In this document: positions 5,569-9,151 of the stretch, in pieces
Layout: every line of letters starts with the position of its first letter
Position numbering within the stretch: position 1 is the first letter of the stretch
Source: JAKBCQ01 sp021807585
GTDB lineage: Bacteria > Planctomycetota > Planctomycetia > Isosphaerales > Isosphaeraceae
Direction of reading: 5' to 3'
NCBI GenBank assembly: GCA_027325115.1
Contig: DAHWFG010000564.1
Span: 1 to 9,151, forward strand
DNA: 9,151 nucleotides
Made by a program: the position numbers and the translations under genes
The notes under the pieces: model-generated
What the model was told of the DNA's origin: nothing
The model's database searches: none
Seen by the model: only the letters and a program-made list of their open reading frames with translations

Positions 5569-6527
5569 ATGATCCTGGCAAACATTCGACGATCCGTCCT
5601 GGATGGACGAAGGTTCGACGGCGTGGACCGTTATTAAAACCGTCGCGGTCGGCGGTCGAGGTTTACGGGCTCGACATCACCGCGGGATGCGCACACCGTT
5701 GCGGATACTGTTACATCCGAGGCTCCGCGGTTTATCCCGGAGACGACAAGCTCCTGTTCGACCCCGACGTCGTCGAACGGTTGAGAAAGAATTTGGATTC
5801 GCTCGACGAGGCGCCGCGGCAGGTCGTCCTTTGTCCCAGTTGCGACCCGTTACCGCCGATCCGTGAAATTCGCCGAGCCACGCTCCAGGTCGTTGAATTA
5901 CTCCTTGGACGCGGGATCCCGATCTCGATCATGACTCGCGGACGCATCGATACCGACCTGATCGCCGTCCTCGCGAAACGCCCCGACCTCGTTCAAACCG
6001 CGATCGGCATCACGACGCTCGACCGCAAACTGAGCAGGACCCTCGAACCGTGGGCCGCGCCCCCATGGAAACGGTGCCAGGGAATCAAGCGATTGATCGC
6101 CGCGGAAATCCCGGTCGAAATCCGCCTCGAACCGATGATCGCCGGGCTTACCGACACCCGAGAAAACCTTCGTCCCCTCTTCGCCGCCCTCGCGCGGCTC
6201 GGAGCTCGGCGCGTCGTCGCCCATTATTTATTCTTACATAATTCGATGGTTGCTTCGCTGACCGAGGCGCTCGACACGCTCCGCGGCGGCGACAAGCTGC
6301 TCGAGCCTTACCAGGAAGGGCCGACGTTCGCGCTCGGATCGATCGGCCAAACTCAGCATCTTCCCGTCGAGGATCGCCGTGCCGGGCTCGCGCGGCTGAC
6401 GGCGTGGGGCTCGGAATTCGGCCTCGCGATCGAAACGGGTTCGACCCAAAACCCGGACCTCCGTCGCGCCGAGCCGCAATCGAAGCCTCAACCGCCGATC
6501 ACCCCGATCCTCCCCGCTTCCACGTGA
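5535..6527 (+). CDS. Radical SAM protein, spore photoproduct lyase-like (SplB/Rv2578c group)
   Basis: This 330-residue protein has the radical SAM motif C-x3-C-x2-C at Cys52, Cys56 and Cys59 in GCAHRCGYCYIRG, which binds a 4Fe-4S cluster used to cleave S-adenosylmethionine. Around it are elements of the SplB-like group: VEVYGLDITAGC before the motif, VLCPSCDPLPPIE-like sequence (VVLCPSCDPLPPIREIRR) after it, the strand ISIMTRGR, and a RLEPMIAGLTD segment. Many bacteria outside spore formers carry such proteins and their reaction is unknown; DNA photoproduct repair is a guess only. The last 30 or so residues are Pro-rich and non-conserved. The ATG at 5535 is preceded by a G-rich run; the ATG at 5565 (Met11), overlapping a leader frame stop, is an equally plausible start. 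A 107-bp gap separates it from the convergent hypothetical gene. Confidence 0.82.
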   Translation: MVEIATQLPHMNDPGKHSTIRPGWTKVRRRGPLLKPSRSAVEVYGLDITAGCAHRCGYCYIRGSAVYPGDDKLLFDPDVVERLRKNLDSLDEAPRQVVLCPSCDPLPPIREIRRATLQVVELLLGRGIPISIMTRGRIDTDLIAVLAKRPDLVQTAIGITTLDRKLSRTLEPWAAPPWKRCQGIKRLIAAEIPVEIRLEPMIAGLTDTRENLRPLFAALARLGARRVVAHYLFLHNSMVASLTEALDTLRGGDKLLEPYQEGPTFALGSIGQTQHLPVEDRRAGLARLTAWGSEFGLAIETGSTQNPDLRRAEPQSKPQPPITPILPAST

Positions 6528-6634
6528 ACCGGGCCGGACGTGCAAAGCCCGATCGCTCGCGGTCCAAATCGGCCTCCGGGCGAACTCGAACGACGACGCG
6601 CCGCTTAAGAGCCGGCGTAAACATCATATGTGAA

Positions 6635-7858
6635 TTAGTCGATAGCGATGATCGGCGCCAGATCCCCGTCGGCGTTGAACTTGGCGATGAGGAACGATGA
6701 CTTGACGTAATGACCGAGAACCGCGCGAAGCGCTTTCTTGGCGAGCGATCGATAAACAAGCAACGAATCGCCGACATCCCACGGCAGCCGCGCCGCGAAT
6801 GCGACCCCGGGAGGGCACACGGTCGATTTCTCCGAAACCGTCAGCTTCTTCCGCCTCAGGGTCGTCCTCGAAGGTAACCTTCGCCAGACGATCGCGAGCG
6901 GAAGCCACAATCGATTCGCACCTGGAACCGACGACTGAGTAAGAACAAGATATCTTTTTCCGTTACACTCCTCGACGCGAAGACTTCCTTGATCGCTCGC
7001 TCCGGGAAAGGGGGATAACGCGAGCGGAACGACGACGACGCTCGCTCCGCGCCGCGCGCTCAGCCGAATCGACGAACTCTCGGGTATCGGCGAAGCCACG
7101 ATCCCTTCGGGTATCTCGACGCGCATCACCGCGCCTTCACCCTGATCGTCGACCTCCTCGGCGAGGATCGCGACCCCCTCGTCGCCGAGCAAAGCCGCGG
7201 TTCGCGTGACGATCCGTCCTTTCGAACGCCACGACCACTCAAACGCATGAGCGTTTGTTCCTCGCACCAGCCGAATCGTCGGAACGAGTGTTCTTATATT
7301 CAAGTCTACATCATTTACTGTATTGTCGCGTCCGCTCGGCCCCAGGAAGACGTTCCGTTTCAGACCGAATTCCACCTGAAAAGAATCGACCGGGTTTCGA
7401 TCGTCGATCGCGAGCCAGGCTTGATCGGATTCCGAGTGAAACACCGCGAGCGGAGCGGCGTCGGTGATCGTCGATTCCCGGAGCGCGAGAACCTCGCCAT
7501 CGATTCGCGGCTCGCTTCCCGTTGCGCGTTTGGCGCGTCGTTTCGACCGACGCGCATCGGGCTCATTCGGATCACTCCAGATCGCCGACCCGTCGGGACG
7601 CTCAAACGCATGAATCACGCGTTCAAACCGGTCGATTTTCTTACCGATCGCGCCGAGCGCGCCGTTTTGAGCGGACTCTTCAAGCTCTCGAAGCGTCGTC
7701 AACAAGAGATCCCAGTCGGAGCGTTTCAACCTTAAAGGAACACCCGATCGATCGAATAATCGCTGGACGAGATCAAGGATTCGTGTCCGATTCTTCGTCT
7801 CCACGTGATGCGAAAGCGCATCTTGCAAATCGCCAATACCATCTTCGAAATCGTGCAT
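6635..7858 (-). CDS. Conserved-looking hypothetical protein (407 aa)
   Basis: I do not recognise a named family. The protein starts with a helical region (about residues 5-95, with heptad-like leucines), followed by a short basic linker (KRRAKRA near 108) and then a long beta-rich region to the end, including RTAALLGDEGVAILAEEVDD and a C-terminal block with VYRSLAKKALRAVLGHYVKSSFLIAKF. The latter part recalls beta-sandwich proteins annotated as hypothetical in planctomycetes, from memory only. There is no signal peptide or membrane segment, so it should be cytoplasmic. I prefer the ATG at 7858 over the TTG one codon earlier because GGGAG lies 7 nt before it. A small AT-rich island near 7303-7327 falls inside the gene. 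It is convergent with the radical SAM gene; no clear terminator separates them. Confidence 0.75.
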   Translation of the reverse strand: MHDFEDGIGDLQDALSHHVETKNRTRILDLVQRLFDRSGVPLRLKRSDWDLLLTTLRELEESAQNGALGAIGKKIDRFERVIHAFERPDGSAIWSDPNEPDARRSKRRAKRATGSEPRIDGEVLALRESTITDAAPLAVFHSESDQAWLAIDDRNPVDSFQVEFGLKRNVFLGPSGRDNTVNDVDLNIRTLVPTIRLVRGTNAHAFEWSWRSKGRIVTRTAALLGDEGVAILAEEVDDQGEGAVMRVEIPEGIVASPIPESSSIRLSARRGASVVVVPLALSPFPGASDQGSLRVEECNGKRYLVLTQSSVPGANRLWLPLAIVWRRLPSRTTLRRKKLTVSEKSTVCPPGVAFAARLPWDVGDSLLVYRSLAKKALRAVLGHYVKSSFLIAKFNADGDLAPIIAID

Positions 7859-8160
7859 CAAGAAGCTCCCAAGACTGCTTAATTCTTAAGCGAAACCGCC
7901 GATAAATCGAGCGATCCCGAGCTAGAACCGCGAAATCGCGGCGATCGAGCGCAAGATTCGTTCCCAGCCGCGATTTTGGCCGTCGATTTAACTCGTTCAT
8001 TCACAGGAAGTTAGAGACTTCACAAGAACTTCTTCGGGTCGATTCGATCGGTTTGGAACGATTCCGGCGCGGTTTGGCATCACGTTCGCATTATTGATCT
8101 TTCGTTAAGCAAGAGTCGATCGTAAGAGACGATGATCGAACGTCTTAGCAAGCGAAGTCA
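7859..8160. other. Intergenic stretch without recognisable gene
   Basis: This part of the 588-bp gap upstream of the hypothetical gene holds no convincing ORF. It has two small hairpins, GCTTAA/TTAAGC (7877-7891) and CCGCG/CGCGG (7928-7941), just upstream of the minus-strand gene and possibly in its leader, and many GATCGA-type words. No tRNA, CRISPR or insertion sequence was seen. Confidence 0.5.
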
Positions 8161-8166
8161 TGATAA

Positions 8167-8172
8167 TACAAT
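8167..8172 (+). promoter_or_regulatory. Candidate -10 box for the structured RNA
   Basis: TACAAT lies in an AT-rich patch about 20 bp before the first hairpin of the candidate ncRNA, and equals the -10 sequence of the other candidate promoters in this window. No good -35 hexamer is found at 16-18 bp upstream, so support is limited. Confidence 0.3.
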
Positions 8173-8191
8173 AGTTCCATCCCCATGGCGA

Positions 8192-8398
8192 CGGTCGTTT
8201 GATCGATTTCAAACGAACTAACCGCCAAGGGGCGAGCGGAATGCCTCGCACGACCCACCGCTCGCCCCTTCTCATACTTCCGACAGCCCCCGGACCCGGG
8301 TTGTCGGCGCCGTTCAAGCCGGCTGGGACATCCTCGTGTTGCGGCTATGGGAGAGGTAGCCGTCCTCACGGGGAAGCCCGGTCGGCTTGAATGGTTTT
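8192..8398 (+). ncRNA. Strongly structured non-coding RNA candidate
   Basis: Four successive stems fill this stretch. The first is TCGTTTG/CAAACGA (8195-8216). The second is a perfect 13-bp stem (8227-8239 with 8258-8270). The third is a 10-bp stem (8280-8289 with 8298-8307). The fourth is a long arm: 19 pairs (8309-8327 with 8377-8395), an ACA/AG internal loop, 8 pairs (8331-8338 with 8367-8374), a TT/CCT internal loop, and 7 pairs (8341-8347 with 8357-8363) closed by the loop TGGGAGAGG. Every non-Watson-Crick pair in stems three and four, seven in all, is G-U when read on the + strand; on the minus strand all would be A-C mismatches, so the RNA should be made from the + strand. A TTTT run starts at the last pair (8395-8398). 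It does not fit SRP RNA, 6S, tmRNA, RNase P, 5S or a common riboswitch by their key motifs. Both flanking genes are on the other strand. Confidence 0.6.
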
Positions 8399-8404
8399 CG
8401 AAGC

Positions 8405-8432
8405 CGAATACTTTCATATTCGAATCGATTCG
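8405..8432. repeat. Small hairpin and 12-bp palindrome after the RNA candidate
   Basis: CGAATA/TATTCG with a 6-nt loop (8405-8422) is followed directly by the perfect palindrome CGAATCGATTCG (8421-8432). They lie between the structured RNA and the end of the metallophosphatase gene and could belong to the 3' end region of either transcript. Neither is followed by a T tract. Confidence 0.4.
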
Positions 8433-8446
8433 CGAAGAAGTCGCGC

Positions 8447-9151
8447 TTAATCATGATCTTCCATCGATCGAGTAATCACGCGTGCGCCACTTACGATTGT
8501 TTCTATGCGGATTTCACCGGTTGCTGGAAATAAACAATACGCGGGGTGAGGATCGGTTCCGTCGACGATCAATTGCCGGTGATTCGCCTGGTAAAACCCC
8601 TCGTCGCACGTTTGATGACCCGTCACGAACCAATCGGCGTCGATCATTGACGCGAATCGATCGACCGTCTCGGTCGACGTGTCGCGCCCCCACGTCAACG
8701 CGTAAATCGTCCCTCCCCGCGCCGCGTGCTCCTTCGACCAAACATTCTCGTCCAATAAACTCGTGTCAAAACGATCGAGATCGACCCCGTCCGGGATCGT
8801 GTGCGAAATAAACACCCGATTCGGCGTCCGAACAGCCAACGGCAACGACCGAAACACGTCGTGCAACGCCGCGATCACCACCGCGGTGTCAGCCTGATAC
8901 GCCGTCTCGAGGCCGCGCCGAAACAATGCGTTAAGCGGCTCGCCGTCCTTCATGATCGGCCGACCCGTCAACTCCGAAAGCTCGTGATTGCCGAGAATCC
9001 AATGCACGCGATCAGGATATCGACACTTCAGAGCGCACACGAGCTCGACGAGCCGATGCGATTGCTCACCACCGTCGTCGGGATACATCCAGCGACCGTG
9101 AATCAATTCTTGTAAGACAAGATGTCGACCAGTATTCCGATCGAGAGACGC
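8447..9151 (-). CDS. Calcineurin-like metallophosphatase (partial, N-terminus outside window)
   Basis: The frame is open from the window edge (9151) to a TAA at 8447, giving the last 234 residues. Motifs of the calcineurin-like phosphoesterase fold are visible in order: GNHE (8992-8981), a metal-binding Asn-His pair; a SHTIPDG segment near 8800; and TGHQ (8623-8612), the later metal-binding His. The first motifs (D-x-H and GD-x-x-D-R-G) should lie just beyond the edge, so the protein is cut off and not degenerate. A TTG at 9106 could be mistaken for a start, but coding sequence continues upstream of it. Such enzymes hydrolyse phosphoesters with two metal ions; the GNHE context after a run on 'PDRVHWILGNHE' resembles Ser/Thr protein phosphatase-like members, but the substrate is not known. 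The stop is 49 bp from the end of the structured RNA on the opposite strand. Confidence 0.82.
   Translation of the reverse strand, partial: ASLDRNTGRHLVLQELIHGRWMYPDDGGEQSHRLVELVCALKCRYPDRVHWILGNHELSELTGRPIMKDGEPLNALFRRGLETAYQADTAVVIAALHDVFRSLPLAVRTPNRVFISHTIPDGVDLDRFDTSLLDENVWSKEHAARGGTIYALTWGRDTSTETVDRFASMIDADWFVTGHQTCDEGFYQANHRQLIVDGTDPHPAYCLFPATGEIRIETIVSGARVITRSMEDHD

Noticed and set aside
6598..6618. Hairpin between the radical SAM and hypothetical genes as a shared terminator
   Set aside because: The 8-bp stem with one bulge has no T tract on either side, so it cannot be called an intrinsic terminator.
8341..8363. Resemblance of the apical arm GGCTATGGGAGAGGTAGCC to 5S rRNA or a c-di-GMP riboswitch
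   Set aside because: Only short words match; the defining conserved segments and overall architecture of either family are absent.
8371..8382. GGGAAGCCCGGT as a cobalamin riboswitch core
   Set aside because: The other required conserved blocks are missing and these bases are already paired in the long 19-bp arm.
1..9151. tRNA, rRNA, CRISPR array, insertion sequence or prophage signals
   Set aside because: I read both strands for T-loop sequences, regularly spaced repeats, transposase motifs and flanking inverted repeats and found none.

Overview
The window is moderately GC-rich bacterial DNA and most probably comes from a planctomycete. The main reason is a three-gene cluster for a membrane-anchored RING-type protein, a YukD-like ubiquitin-like protein and a complete E2 conjugating enzyme, a combination predicted by comparative genomics mainly in Planctomycetota and relatives. 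Two other coding regions (a 407-aa hypothetical protein and a truncated metallophosphatase) also look like planctomycete-type proteins. This assignment rests on recalled families, not on a search.

Layout: the 3' end of an unidentified + strand gene (1-192); a sigma70-like promoter and malate dehydrogenase mdh (+, 316-1311); a bidirectional terminator (1337-1377); the ubiquitin-like cluster on the minus strand, read RING protein (3521-2667), Ubl (2500-2168), E2 (2070-1390); a class I/II aminotransferase further upstream on the minus strand (4848-3733); a 686-bp divergent intergenic region (4849-5534) with a symmetric AT-rich promoter palindrome, a chain of hairpins including a three-copy repeat, an intrinsic terminator and a very strong Shine-Dalgarno; a radical SAM protein of the spore photoproduct lyase-like group (+, about 5535-6527); a 407-aa hypothetical protein (-, 7858-6635); a 588-bp intergenic region (7859-8446) with a strongly structured candidate ncRNA on the + strand (8192-8398); and a metallophosphatase cut off by the window edge (-, 9151-8447).

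Working together: the RING, Ubl and E2 genes probably form one functional unit. A tail-anchored-style arrangement is not seen; instead an N-terminal membrane segment would hold the RING E3 at the membrane, where it could recruit the charged E2 and attach the Ubl to nearby targets. No E1 activating enzyme and no JAB-type peptidase is encoded in the window, and the Ubl does not end in Gly-Gly, so activation and processing must come from elsewhere or work differently. The metabolic genes around it (mdh, aminotransferase) look like ordinary neighbours. The two structured intergenic regions are not explained by the protein-coding genes and are the best candidates for undescribed RNA elements.
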